DNA of 64,000 nt from CAZJYI01 sp964550025 (GTDB taxonomy: Bacteria > Verrucomicrobiota > Kiritimatiellia > UBA8416 > CAYOBW01), in the NCBI GenBank assembly GCA_964550025.1, contig CAZJYI010000034.1, positions 17,128 to 81,127 on the forward strand, read 5' to 3'. Positions within the stretch are counted from its first letter, which is position 1, and each line of letters begins with the position of its first letter. This document shows positions 25,516 to 36,300 of the stretch, in pieces. The notes below the pieces were generated by a model. That model ran no database searches. It had not been told where the DNA came from and was given only the letters and a program-made list of their open reading frames with translations. Position numbers and translations under genes: made by a program.

Positions 25516-27060
25516 ATGAACAGACCAAACATCCTGATCTTCATGACAGACCAGCAGCGCGCCTGTTCCGTGTTGCCCGACGATCCATACAAGGCCATCA
25601 CGCCCGTGCTGGACGAGTTCCGGAAGGAAGCGGTGACCTTCAGTCGCGCCTTCTGCCCCTCGCCGCACTGCTGCCCGTCGCGCGCGTCTTTCATGACCGG
25701 CCTGATGCCTACACAGCACGGGGTGTGGCACAACGTCAACGTGGCCAACGCCATCACGCGCGGTCTCAAGGGGCACGTGCGGCCGTGGAGCGTGGACATG
25801 CGGGCGGCGGGATACCGCATGCTGTACTCGGGCAAATGGCACGTCAGCAACCACCAGCCGCCGCGCGACTACGGATGGGAGCATGTCTACCCCGAGGAGA
25901 TGTGCCATGGCGCCGGCATGACGCTGGAGGAACAGGATGCCGAGGCCCTGGAGCGCGAGACGAACCGTGTGAGGCAGAGTTTCGGAACAGTGCGCAGCAA
26001 TGCGCGCGAACCCGGTGAGATCGAGCGTCCGGGGCTGCCGCGCTACGTTCACTACGGCACCAAGGAGAACCCTTTCAACGACGGGACGGTGGTTGACGCC
26101 GCCTTGGCCGCCATGGACGGACTGGATGGGCAGGAACCGTGGTGCCTGTATGTGGGAACTCTGGGCCCGCACGATCCCTACGTCCCGCCGAAGCGCTTTC
26201 TCGATATGTACGACGGCATGGAGTTCCCGCTGCCGGACACTTTCGACGATCCGATGGACGACAAGCCGGCGCTCTACCGCCGCACCCGCGACCGGTTTGC
26301 CCAGCTCAGCCGGGATGAACACCGGGACGCCATCAAGCACTACCTTGCGTTCTGCTCCTACGAGGACTGGCTCTTCGGGCTGTTGATCGAAAAGCTCAAA
26401 GAGCGCGGTGAGTATGAGAATGCGGTGATCCTCTACGTTTCCGACCACGGCGACTACCTCGGCGACCACGGCCTGTGGTGCAAGGGTCTTCCGTCGTTCC
26501 TCAGCAACTACCACGTGCCGGCCATCATGAAAGTGCCGGGCGGACAGGAGGGCGCAATGTGCAACGAGCTAGTCTCCTTGTGCGATTTTGGGCCGACCTT
26601 CCTGGAGCTGGCTGGTGCGGAGAGCCCGGTAGAATTTGCGGGACAGAGCCTGGCGCCTCTCCTTGCGCAAGCCGGCACCGGAGACTCCGCTTCGGAGCCG
26701 GATAAGCCCCCGACTCGGGACTCGCGACTCGCGACTCGCGACGCGCGATGTCCTCCCTGGCGCGACGCCCTCTTTTTCCAGACCAACGGCAACGAGACCT
26801 ACGGCATTCAGCGCTCCGTCGTCACGGACAAGTGGCGCTTCGTCTACAACGGGTTCGACTACGATGAGCTGTACGACCTTGAAAACGACCCCGGGCAGAT
26901 GGTGAATCTCGCCCGCGATACGAAATCCCGCCCCGTTGTCGAGGAGATGTACCGCCGTATCTGGGATTTCGGTCTGGCGCACGAAGAGCACCTGGTGAAC
27001 GGCTACATCATGACGGCGCTGGCCGACTACGGCCCGGGGGTTGCGCGGAGCGGGCTGTAG
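25516..27060 (+). CDS. Sulfatase without signal peptide (C-C-P-S-R)
   Basis: This 514-aa sulfatase starts at ATG 25516 with AGGGGAG five bases upstream; the frame opens 21 nt earlier but overlaps the previous gene. It begins directly with N-R-P-N-I-L-I-F-M-T-D-Q-Q-R, with no signal peptide, so it is probably cytoplasmic, as for enzymes that desulfate imported oligosaccharides. The modifiable cysteine is Cys52 in H-C-C-P-S-R-A-S-F-M-T-G, with S-G-K-W-H and S-D-H-G-D-Y-L-G-D-H downstream. Codons at about 26711-26748 consist of a repeated GACTCGC word and add T-R-D-S-R-L-A-T-R-D-A-R in frame. The stop TAG lies inside a REP-like hairpin foot. Confidence 0.88.
   Translation: MNRPNILIFMTDQQRACSVLPDDPYKAITPVLDEFRKEAVTFSRAFCPSPHCCPSRASFMTGLMPTQHGVWHNVNVANAITRGLKGHVRPWSVDMRAAGYRMLYSGKWHVSNHQPPRDYGWEHVYPEEMCHGAGMTLEEQDAEALERETNRVRQSFGTVRSNAREPGEIERPGLPRYVHYGTKENPFNDGTVVDAALAAMDGLDGQEPWCLYVGTLGPHDPYVPPKRFLDMYDGMEFPLPDTFDDPMDDKPALYRRTRDRFAQLSRDEHRDAIKHYLAFCSYEDWLFGLLIEKLKERGEYENAVILYVSDHGDYLGDHGLWCKGLPSFLSNYHVPAIMKVPGGQEGAMCNELVSLCDFGPTFLELAGAESPVEFAGQSLAPLLAQAGTGDSASEPDKPPTRDSRLATRDARCPPWRDALFFQTNGNETYGIQRSVVTDKWRFVYNGFDYDELYDLENDPGQMVNLARDTKSRPVVEEMYRRIWDFGLAHEEHLVNGYIMTALADYGPGVARSGL
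26711..26748 (+). repeat. In-frame degenerate word repeat inside a sulfatase gene
   Basis: About five near copies of ACTCGCG (unit 8 nt) occur in succession, encoding a charged linker between the S1 core and its C-terminal subdomain. The word type is like those found in spacers elsewhere in this window. Confidence 0.7.
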
Positions 27061-27160
27061 CGTAACGCGCCAGGCGTTCCGATCCACTTGCACGGTCGGA
27101 AGACTTGGCGTCTTCCGCTCACGCACACCCCGGTAGCGGAACGCGCCAAGCGTTCCGATC
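27057..27160. repeat. REP-like family A cluster; first copy holds a stop codon
   Basis: Hairpins lie at 27057-27084 (stem with one mismatch, loop GCCAG), 27097-27121 (GGAAGACTTGGCGTCTTCC) and 27133-27160 (GGAACGCGCCAAGCGTTCC). The GTAG at 27057-27060 provides the stop of the sulfatase gene. Confidence 0.85.
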
Positions 27161-27203
27161 CCGCATTCGTAATCGGTCCTTGCAACAGCACGTCGACTTG
27201 TAT

Positions 27204-27215
27204 ATTGTATACAAT
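27204..27215. promoter_or_regulatory. Palindrome ATTGTATACAAT, possible operator
   Basis: A perfect 12-bp palindrome lies in an AT-rich island of the 476-nt spacer 27061-27536. Its core TTGTATACAA fits the TxGTxxACxA layout bound by FadR-type GntR regulators; the regulator is not in the window. It lies about 320 nt before the first giant gene, far for a direct operator. Confidence 0.35.
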
Positions 27216-27459
27216 CTACGGTCTGCAGAGGGTCTGCTGGGCCATTATGGCAGGGAGAGGACCGCGGTCGGAGGGTTCAGAGGGGGCAGGCAGCCGATAC
27301 GGGCGGCCCGTCATTGACGGAATCAAGCACATTATTCCACGCAAACGCGTATAGATGCCCGGCAAGATTCGTGATCAAATAATGTTAATAATGGGCATGA
27401 GAGGCGGGCATAGGGGTGACAACGTAATCCGAATGTCTACTTTTCACCGCTTTTTGTCA

Positions 27460-27465
27460 TATAAT
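27460..27465 (+). promoter_or_regulatory. Candidate -10 box TATAAT for the first giant gene
   Basis: A perfect TATAAT lies 72 nt before ATG 27537 in an AT-rich stretch. A matching -35 is not obvious at 16-18 nt upstream, so the call is weak. Confidence 0.3.
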
Positions 27466-27536
27466 GTCGATGGAAGGTGAACTGAGATTTACAGGAAAGA
27501 GAATGGTTGAACTGTAAGAGGACTAAGGAGGGGAGC

Positions 27537-30500
27537 ATGAGAAAGGCATTTCCGTTGGTAGCCGCAGCCCTGTTGGGCGCAATGATGAGCGCGTCGCTGC
27601 AGGCGGCGCTCGTGACCTGGGACGGTGAGGTTGGCGGCAACTGGAGCCAGCCGACCAACTGGGTGGGCAACGCCGTGCCCTCGGCCGGTGACAGCCTCGT
27701 GTTCACCGGAACAGTCAATACGACCACGATAAACGACATTGCCGACGGGTTTGCGGTGGGGGGCATCGTGTTCACCAACACCGGTGATGGCGAGAGCTTC
27801 ACGCTCCAGGGCGCCAACGGAATCACGCTGGGAGGTGATATCGAGACCGCGGCCATGTCCACAGGCTCCGTCACCGACACGATCAATCTCAACGTGCAGC
27901 TCAACGGCAACCGCACCATTCTCACGGGCGACGATCACGACTTGAAAATCTCGGGCATCATCGGCCAGGATGGCTCCGCTAGAACGCTGACGAAGCTCGG
28001 CCTCGGTATCCTGAATCTCTCCGGCGCCAACACCTTCAATGGCCTGACCATCGGCAATGCGCAATACGACTACGACTGGAACATCGTCCGGATCGGCGTC
28101 GATCCGGTCGGTTCCGTCGGCAACATTACCAGCAGCGCGCTGGGGACGGGAACCGTTACCGTGGCGGGCGGGCGGATCATGTCCGCCGACATGACGCCCC
28201 GCACCATTCTCAACGACCTCATCGTGAACGGCGGAACGGGCGGTGGCGCCATGCGCCTCGGAGATGCCGCAAACAACGGCAAGCTGACCTTTGAGGGCGG
28301 TATCAACCTGACGGCCAACAGAACCATCACCACTACCAGCGACGCGGATTTCAACGGCGCTCTGACCGGCGGCACGACAAGCCGGGTCACCAAGAACGGC
28401 GGCGGGACGTTGACGCTCGGCGCCGCCAACTCGAACAGCGGGTTCTACGTGTCGGCCGGCACCCTGGCGATCAAGCACAACGATGCCCTGGGTGGCACCG
28501 ACAACCAGCTCCGGGCAGGCGGTGCGACGCTCCTGATGCACGACGGGATCACCGTCAGCGCCCCGCTACGCATCGACAACAATGGTAACACCAAGCACCT
28601 CAGGCTCGAGGGCGGTGCTTCGAACACCGCCGAGTATGCCGGTACGATCACCCTGGCCGAGACCGGCGGCGGCAACTTCCGCGTCTATCCGCAGGCCACC
28701 GGCGGGGACTGGAACTTCAACCAGGTACTGACGGTTTCGGGCCAGATCACGGGAAACAGCTTCACCGGCGGAACGGACGCCATCGAGATCCGGACCGACG
28801 GCGTGTTGGCGCTGACCAACCCCGATAACGACTTCACGGGCGATATCGAGCTCTTTACCGGCGGCTGCACGCTTCGCGTCGGCGACGGGGCTGCGCTGAG
28901 CGATGCGACGGTCAAGCTGATCGCGGGGAGCACCAAGGTGCGGCTGGCCAACGGCGTCACCGTCACCAATGCGCTCCTTATCGACGACAACGGCGGCCGC
29001 AAGCAGATCCGGCTGGAGGGGACAACGGGGAATGCCGCGGCCTGGAATGGCCCTGTCACCGTGCAGGAATCGGGCGACGCGAACTTCGAGCTTGTTCTCA
29101 ACGGCAACACCAACAACGGAGGCGCGGCCGGCGGCGTCACCAACGACCCAACCCAGGTGCTGACGATCGGCGGCCCGATCACCTCGACCAACGGTGCGGG
29201 CGTCGCGATTCTCGGTGACGGGATCGCCGTATTGAGCAATCCCTCCAATGACATCACCCACTTGATCAGGGTGAACCACAGGGTGAACAACAACGGTTCA
29301 ACGCTGCGGATCATGGACAGTGGTGCCGTCGGCAGTTCGGACACGAACACGATCATCTTGCAGCGGGCGAATAGCTGGCTGGAGCTTGCCGACGGAGTAA
29401 CGCTGGGGACGCAGAGCACCTTCCAGGTCAACGACACGGGTAACAACCATGGGCTGCGCGTCTACAACGCGCTGGACGGTGTTGCGGAATCCGCGACAGT
29501 CGCGTGCAACATCATGATTGACGAACCCAATCCCGACCAGTCCCGCTTCGTGGTGCCCGACGCCATGGACACGCTCATCATGACGGGGGTGATTGCGAAC
29601 CTCTCCACCAACAAGGCGGGAACCATGAACACGCGCGGTGACGGGACGGTCGTCTTCAACGGCAGCGCGCCGAACACCTTTTCAGGCAACATCCGGATTG
29701 GGGATGGAGGCGTTTCGAGCTGGAACGGGACAACCGGGAACAAGCACGGTTTCGTGGTGGTCAACCGCGACGATGCGCTGGGGACGGGATCGCTCGACGG
29801 CCGCGGCGCACAGCTCCAGGCGGGAGTTGCGGGCCTGACGATCACCAACGACATCATCTTCGGCAACGGCCAACTGCGCCTGGGCGGGACCAACGACTTT
29901 GAGCTCAGCGGCGACGTGACGGTGACCGGCACGGACGTCATCGCCCACTACGGGCTGGAGGGGCACACCGTCACGCTGAGCGGAGACATCGACATCTCGA
30001 GCAGCAACGGGACACTGCGCATCGAGGGTGGGAACAACTACGACCACGGTACGCTGGTCTTCAACGGCACGATTACCGGGACCAATGGCGGCAACTTCGA
30101 GGTGGACTACCGCTACGACGACTGCGACGTCTACCTGAACGGGACCAACACTTACACGGGCAAGACCCGTGTTGAGGACGGCATCCTGCACGTCTACCAG
30201 GAAGCGAACCTGGGCGGCAACCCCGCCGTGTTTGACCCCGATGCGCTGGACCTGTCCCCAAACCAGGGGTCCACGCTCCACGTCACGGAGACGTTCTCCA
30301 TCGACGACCCCAATCGCGGCATCACGGTTGGCGGCACCCAGGGCGACGACGTATTCGACGTGGATGCGACGAAGACGCTGACCATCAGTCCCGCCAATGT
30401 GATCGCCTACAGCGGCGCCGGTGCGTTCGATCTGGTGAAGGCCGGCGACGGCACGCTGGTTTTGCAGGCGGCGAACACGTACACCCTCGATACGCGCATC

Positions 30501-33089
30501 GACGGCGGTATGCTGGTGGTGACGAATGGTGCCGCCATTGTCGACACGACGGCGGTGGTCCTGGCCGACGCGACGGGAGCGGTCTTCCGCCTCGACAGCA
30601 GCGAAACCATCGGCTCGTTTTCGGGCGGCGGCGCGGCCGGCGGCAACGTCGAACTCCAGGCCAACAGCCTGACCACGAGTAACGCGACCGACACCGCCTT
30701 TGCCGGCGTCATCAGCGGAAGCGGCAGCGTGACCAAGAACGGCGACGGAGCACTGTCGCTTTCAGGCGCCAACACACTCACGGGTGCGACCCTGATCAAT
30801 GCCGGCCGCCTGAACCTGTCCGGGAGCATCGGCGGCGCGCTCACCATGACCGACGGCACGACCCTGGCCGGCGAAGGCAGCGCCGCGGGCAAGGTGACGC
30901 TCGGCTCGGCGACCGGCATCGACCTGGCCGTCGACGGTTCCACCGAAACGGCGGCTTTCAGCGCTCTTGGCGGTCTCGACGTCAGCGGCGGCACGCATAC
31001 TGTCATTCTGGAAGCGGCGCCGGTAACCGGCGGAACGTTCACGGTCATCAACTACGCCGGCACCCTCACCGGTGACGAAACCAACTTCCAGCTTCAGGAT
31101 GCCGCCAACTACCGTTCCGCCGTCTTTGCCGACACCGGTTCGGCCATCACGCTCAACGTCGGCAACCAGGCCCATGCCTGGGACAACGGGCAGGGCAACG
31201 GCCTGTGGGACATCAACGCGTCCACGAACTGGACTTCGGCGGACAGCAAGTTCTTCAACGGCGACTCGGTCACCTTCGGAGACACCGGCGCGGGTGTCGT
31301 CACGCTGCAGACGAACGTTACCGCGGGCCTGGTCCTGTTCACCAACACGACCGGCAACGCATACGTGGTGAGCAACGCCGTGGCGGAGACCCTTGCGGCC
31401 CCGAGCGGACTCTCCGTTATCGGTTCCGGCGACGTGACCATCGAAGGTGTCATCGCCGGAACAACGCCGATCACGCACGCCGGGAGTAGCGTCCTGACCT
31501 TGGCGGCCTCGAACACGTTCACCGGCGGCATCACGGTGAAACCCGGTGCGACCCTCAAGGCGGGGGGCGTCATCCACCCCGCCGAAAGCAAAGCGTTCGG
31601 CGCGATCTCGCAAAGCACGGCCGTCACGGTCGAGCCCGGAGGAACGCTCGACGTGAACGGCAATCGCCGGTTTAAGACGTACGGCGCCGGCAGCATCGTC
31701 GTGAGCGGCTCCGGCGTTGGCGGGAACGGGGCGATCGTGAACACGGGGCCAAGCGGAAACAACGCCTTCTCCACCCAGCTCACCCTCGCCGGCGACACCA
31801 CCGTCGGGGGCACGGCACGCTTTGACATCGACAACACCATCCGGACCAGCGTGCCGGGCATCACGTTCACCAAGGTTGGCCCCAGCCAGGTTGTTCTCGC
31901 CGGCAACAACGATTCCGCCTCGATCTCCAACTTCGTGGTCAATTCCGGGATCCTTCAGTTCGAGAACAACGACGCCGGCGGCAACGCGCACGTGACGGTG
32001 AACGCCGGGGGGATCCTGCGCGCGTGGGTGGGAGCCGACGGCACCCGCCCGGTCGAGAACACCGTCACGCTGAATGGCGGGCGGATTGACGGTATCGGCA
32101 CACGGACCACCGCTCGCTACCAGGGCGCCATCGCTGTGGTCGCGGACAGCCGGATCGATCCCAACAACAATGTCCGTATCATCGAGCTGGCGGGAACGAT
32201 CACCGGCACCAACCGAATCGACATCGGCAACGGGACAACCCGACTGACCGGGGACATTTCCGGTTTCACGGGGGCGTTGCACTTGAACGAGGCGAACGCC
32301 ATTCTGGCCATGGGCGGCACCGACAACGCGGCCAACACGTTCTCCGCCATTGCCGGCACGTTCGTCGAGAACGGTGGTGCAACAGCCGGCACGCTCACGC
32401 TGGGAGGTGACAACGCCGATATGGCTCCGCCCTGTGTCTTCCGTGACGGCGTGGGCGGCGGTGCGCTGGGGCTGACCAAGGCGGGCAGCGGCACGCTGAC
32501 GCTCACGGAGACCAACACCTACACCGGCGTAACCACCATCAACGGCGGCACACTGCTGGTCAACACCATCAGCACCAACGCAAGCGGCGCCGTGATCGTC
32601 GCCGCGGGTGCGACGTTCGGCGGAACCGGCAGGGTTGTCGGCCCGGTAATGGTCGACGGCACAGTGGCTCCAGGGGCGAGCATCGAATCGCTGCGTACGG
32701 GAGCGGTCAGCTTCCGGGACGGCTCGGCCTATGCGTTCGAGATGGACTCCAGTGCCGCGGTCGAGATCGGCGCCGACCTTCTGACAGCCTACGGCGATCT
32801 CAGCCTCGACGGGACCGTCAACCTGGTGCTCACCGACATTGCGGCGTCTCCCGTGCCGCAGGAGATCACGATTACTCTGATCAACTACACCGGGAATTGG
32901 AATGGCGGGACGTTCACACTCGGCAGTACGGTGTTGAACGACGGCGACGAGTTCAAGACCGGTGGTAAGGCATGGATGATTGACTACGACGCCACCGCCG
33001 GCGGAGCAAACTACGCCGCGGACCAGACTGGCGGCCAATTCGTGAACATCACAGCCGTGCCATGGGGCACGACACTGATCGTGCGGTAG
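27537..33089 (+). CDS. Giant exported autotransporter-associated beta-strand-repeat protein, 1850 aa
   Basis: ATG 27537 is preceded by AAGGAGGGGAG and opens with a signal peptide (RKAFPLVAAALLGAMMSASLQAA). The rest is a repetitive right-handed beta-helix-type sequence with many copies of the autotransporter-associated repeat (G-x-G-T-L-x-L-x-x-x-N-T-Y-T-G-x-T-x-I-x-x-G-T-L). A cap module (T-W-D-G-E-V-G-G-N-W-S) opens the mature protein and a second one (W-D-N-G-Q-G-N-G-L-W-D-I) recurs near residue 1210. The C-terminal module ends in F-V-N-I and a short tail T-T-L-I-V-R. No outer-membrane barrel, PEP-CTERM, LPXTG or type IX signal is visible, so surface attachment is unexplained. It is paralogous to the next gene. 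Confidence 0.85.
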   Translation: MRKAFPLVAAALLGAMMSASLQAALVTWDGEVGGNWSQPTNWVGNAVPSAGDSLVFTGTVNTTTINDIADGFAVGGIVFTNTGDGESFTLQGANGITLGGDIETAAMSTGSVTDTINLNVQLNGNRTILTGDDHDLKISGIIGQDGSARTLTKLGLGILNLSGANTFNGLTIGNAQYDYDWNIVRIGVDPVGSVGNITSSALGTGTVTVAGGRIMSADMTPRTILNDLIVNGGTGGGAMRLGDAANNGKLTFEGGINLTANRTITTTSDADFNGALTGGTTSRVTKNGGGTLTLGAANSNSGFYVSAGTLAIKHNDALGGTDNQLRAGGATLLMHDGITVSAPLRIDNNGNTKHLRLEGGASNTAEYAGTITLAETGGGNFRVYPQATGGDWNFNQVLTVSGQITGNSFTGGTDAIEIRTDGVLALTNPDNDFTGDIELFTGGCTLRVGDGAALSDATVKLIAGSTKVRLANGVTVTNALLIDDNGGRKQIRLEGTTGNAAAWNGPVTVQESGDANFELVLNGNTNNGGAAGGVTNDPTQVLTIGGPITSTNGAGVAILGDGIAVLSNPSNDITHLIRVNHRVNNNGSTLRIMDSGAVGSSDTNTIILQRANSWLELADGVTLGTQSTFQVNDTGNNHGLRVYNALDGVAESATVACNIMIDEPNPDQSRFVVPDAMDTLIMTGVIANLSTNKAGTMNTRGDGTVVFNGSAPNTFSGNIRIGDGGVSSWNGTTGNKHGFVVVNRDDALGTGSLDGRGAQLQAGVAGLTITNDIIFGNGQLRLGGTNDFELSGDVTVTGTDVIAHYGLEGHTVTLSGDIDISSSNGTLRIEGGNNYDHGTLVFNGTITGTNGGNFEVDYRYDDCDVYLNGTNTYTGKTRVEDGILHVYQEANLGGNPAVFDPDALDLSPNQGSTLHVTETFSIDDPNRGITVGGTQGDDVFDVDATKTLTISPANVIAYSGAGAFDLVKAGDGTLVLQAANTYTLDTRIDGGMLVVTNGAAIVDTTAVVLADATGAVFRLDSSETIGSFSGGGAAGGNVELQANSLTTSNATDTAFAGVISGSGSVTKNGDGALSLSGANTLTGATLINAGRLNLSGSIGGALTMTDGTTLAGEGSAAGKVTLGSATGIDLAVDGSTETAAFSALGGLDVSGGTHTVILEAAPVTGGTFTVINYAGTLTGDETNFQLQDAANYRSAVFADTGSAITLNVGNQAHAWDNGQGNGLWDINASTNWTSADSKFFNGDSVTFGDTGAGVVTLQTNVTAGLVLFTNTTGNAYVVSNAVAETLAAPSGLSVIGSGDVTIEGVIAGTTPITHAGSSVLTLAASNTFTGGITVKPGATLKAGGVIHPAESKAFGAISQSTAVTVEPGGTLDVNGNRRFKTYGAGSIVVSGSGVGGNGAIVNTGPSGNNAFSTQLTLAGDTTVGGTARFDIDNTIRTSVPGITFTKVGPSQVVLAGNNDSASISNFVVNSGILQFENNDAGGNAHVTVNAGGILRAWVGADGTRPVENTVTLNGGRIDGIGTRTTARYQGAIAVVADSRIDPNNNVRIIELAGTITGTNRIDIGNGTTRLTGDISGFTGALHLNEANAILAMGGTDNAANTFSAIAGTFVENGGATAGTLTLGGDNADMAPPCVFRDGVGGGALGLTKAGSGTLTLTETNTYTGVTTINGGTLLVNTISTNASGAVIVAAGATFGGTGRVVGPVMVDGTVAPGASIESLRTGAVSFRDGSAYAFEMDSSAAVEIGADLLTAYGDLSLDGTVNLVLTDIAASPVPQEITITLINYTGNWNGGTFTLGSTVLNDGDEFKTGGKAWMIDYDATAGGANYAADQTGGQFVNITAVPWGTTLIVR

Positions 33090-33312
33090 GACAAGGTGTG
33101 CTCCGGCCCTATACGTCCCATACGTCCTATGGGTCCTATAAGTCGCCCGGAATGCAGCGGAAAAGGGCTGGAATCCTGGCCCTCTGGCGCTGCTGTACAG
33201 CGGATTTGATTGACGGGGGGAGCCCCCTGTATGGTACAATATGTGAACCTGTGAAGTAATTAACTCATGTGTGACTAGCTGCCGTTTGCGCAGACTGGAA
33301 GGGAGTTCAGCA
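33090..33312. other. Spacer between giant genes: degenerate TACGTCC words and weak promoter candidate
   Basis: No gene is present. Words such as TACGTCCCATACGTCCTATG occur at about 33110-33143. TTGACG at 33210 and TACAAT at 33235 are a possible promoter, but their 19-nt spacing is poor. The ribosome site AAGGGAG precedes ATG 33313. Confidence 0.5.
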
Positions 33313-36300
33313 ATGAACAAGGCGTTCGAGCTGTGGACCGCATTTCTCATAACCGCGCTGATGACCGCCTCGCCGCACGCGGCGACCAATACCTGGGACG
33401 GCGACACCGACGGCGACTGGAATACGGGGGCCAACTGGGTGGGGGACAGCGCGCCCTCACCGGGCGACAAGCTCGTTTTCAGCGGGACGTCCAACACCGC
33501 CACAACCAACGACATCTCTGCCGGCTTCCTGGTCGGAGGGATTGTCTTCACCAACACCGCTGACGGCGAGAGCTTCACGCTAGCCGGAGCCAACGGCATC
33601 ACGCTGGGCGGCGACATCGACACGGCGACCACCGGCGGTGCCATCACCGATACCATCAGCCTCGGCATGCAGCTCGACGGCGACCGCACCATCCTCACGG
33701 GGGACGATCATGACCTCACCGTGTCGGGCATCATCAGCCAGGACGGCTCACCGCGAACGCTGACGAAGCTGGGCCTCGGCATCCTGAATCTCTCCGGAGC
33801 GAACACTTTCGGCGGACTCGTCATTGGAAACGCTGCGTACGATTACGACTGGAACATCGTCGAGATCGGTGTCGATCCCGTCGGGTCCGTCGGCAACATC
33901 ACCAGCAGCGCCTTGGGAACGGGGACGGTCACCGTGGCCGGCGGCCGCATCACCTCGGACGGCGCGACCCCTCGCACCATTCTCAACAACCTGGTCGTGA
34001 ACGGCGGCACGGGCGGCGGGGCCATGCGCCTGGGCGATTCGACGAAGAACGGGAAACTGACGTTCGATGGCGGCATCAACTTGACCGGCCACAGGACCGT
34101 CACAACGACGTCCGACGTGGACTTCAACGGTGTCGTTAGCGGCAACTGGTACATCAGCAAGAATGGCGGCGGAACACTGACCCTCAACAGCGCGAACTCG
34201 AACAACGGTTTCCGCGTGGCCGCGGGCACGCTGGCCGTCAATCACAACAGCGCCCTGACCGGCTCGGCCAACCAGATCCGGGCAACGGGAGCGACGCTGT
34301 TGTTGAGAAACGGCATCACCGTGGGCGCCCCACTCCGGGTCGACAACAACCAGAACAACAAGGTCCTGCGGATGGAAGGCGGCGGAGGCGTCACCGCCGA
34401 GTACGCCGGGACCATTTCCCTCTTCGAAGCCGGGAACAACAACTTCGACATCCGCTGCAACGACGGCGGCAGCAACTTTGATCCCACCCAGGTGTTCACG
34501 GTTTCCGGTTACATTACGGGCAACAGCTTCGACGTTACCGAGAATGCGCTCGACCTGTACGGCGACGGCGTCATCGAGTTGACGAACCCCACCAACGATT
34601 TCCAGGGCAACATCCGCATGCGGCACAACGGCATCTGCCTGCGCGTCATCGACGACGGTGCGCTCAGCAGCGCCAAGATCGTATTCGACGACACCAATTC
34701 TCGTCTCGAGCTTCCTGACGGCATCACGGTCGACAACGCCCTTGAGCTTACCGACCGCAACGCCCACAAGCACCTCAAGCTCGCTGGGACCACGGGGACC
34801 GCGGCAACGTTCAGCGGTCCCATCAACGTCCTGGAAACAGGCAACGGCAACTTCGAGGTCCGCCTGGGGGGCGCCGGTGTCAATAACGACCCGACGCAGG
34901 TGCTGACGATCAGCGGGCCGATCACCTCGACGGCCGGCGCAGGGCTCGAGGTGCTGAATGACGGCATCCTGGTGCTTAGCTGTGCCACCAACGACATCAC
35001 CGGCAACATCAGGGTGAGCAACAACGGCTCAACATTGCGGCTCGCCCACGGCGGAGCGGTCGCCAGCTCCGGGGCCAACACGATCATCCTGGCCACGGGC
35101 AATACCTGGCTGGAGCTCGAGGACGGCGTGACGGTCGGAACGCAGAGCACGCTCCAAGTCAACGATACGGGCAACCACGGACTGCGGCTCTACGACGGGG
35201 TGAACGGTGTCGCGGAATCGGCGACCTTTGGCGGGAATATCACGATCGACGAGACCAACGCCGACCAGTCGCGGTTCTCCGTCCCGGACGGCGAGGACAC
35301 GCTTACCCTCACGGGCGTGATTTCCGACTACGCGGCCAACGCCGGGGCGATGCGCACGCGTGGCGACGGCACGATCGTCTTCAACGGCAGCGCGCCGAAC
35401 ACGTTTTCCGGGGACATCCGTCTGGGTGACGGGGGCGCGTCCACCTGGAACGGGACCGGCGGCAACAAGCACGGCTTCGTTGTCGTCCACCGCGACGACG
35501 CGCTGGGAACGGGGTCGCTGGACGGCCGCGGCGCCCAGCTTTGGGCGGGAACGACCGGCATCACCGTCACGAATGACATCGTTTTCGGTGGCGGGCGCCT
35601 GGGGCTTGGTGGAATCAACGATTTCGAGCTCAGCGGGGACGCGGCGGTAGCAGGGACGGACATTGTCGGCCACTACGGGCTTGAGGGACGTACTTACACG
35701 CTCAGCGGTGACATCGACGTGACGGGAACCGGCACGCTCAAGATCGAGGGATCGGACGGCACAGACAACGGAACGCTGGTCCTTGGCGGTACGATCACCG
35801 GTGCCGGCGGCGGGAACCTTGAGTTCGACTTCACCTTCCAGGATGGCGACGTCTACCTGAACGGAACCAATAGCTACACCGGAAGGACACGTCTCGAGTC
35901 AGGCACTCTGCACATCTTCCAGGAGGAGAACCTGGGCGGCAACCCGGCCGCCCCTGACAACGACGCTTTGGACCTGTCGGGGAATGAGGGCGTCACGATT
36001 CACGTCACGGACACCTTTGCGATCGACGACGCCAACCGCGGTATCCGGGTAGGGAACACAGCCGGTGATGACGTGATCGAGGTGGATGCCACGAAGACGC
36101 TGACCATCGGCAGCGCCAATGTGATCTCCGACAACGGGAACGCGGCGTACGACCTGGTCAAGGCCGGCGGCGGCACGCTGATCCTGCAGGCCGCCAACAC
36201 CTACACGCTCGACACGCGCATCGACGCCGGCACGCTGGCGCTGGACAACGGCGGGGCCATCGTCGATACCGCGGGCATCGTGATTTCCAACACGGCCGGC

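Noticed and set aside
30762..33698. 978-codon minus-strand frame across the end of the first giant gene
   Set aside because: It is a shadow of the repeat-rich coding strand and matches no domain.
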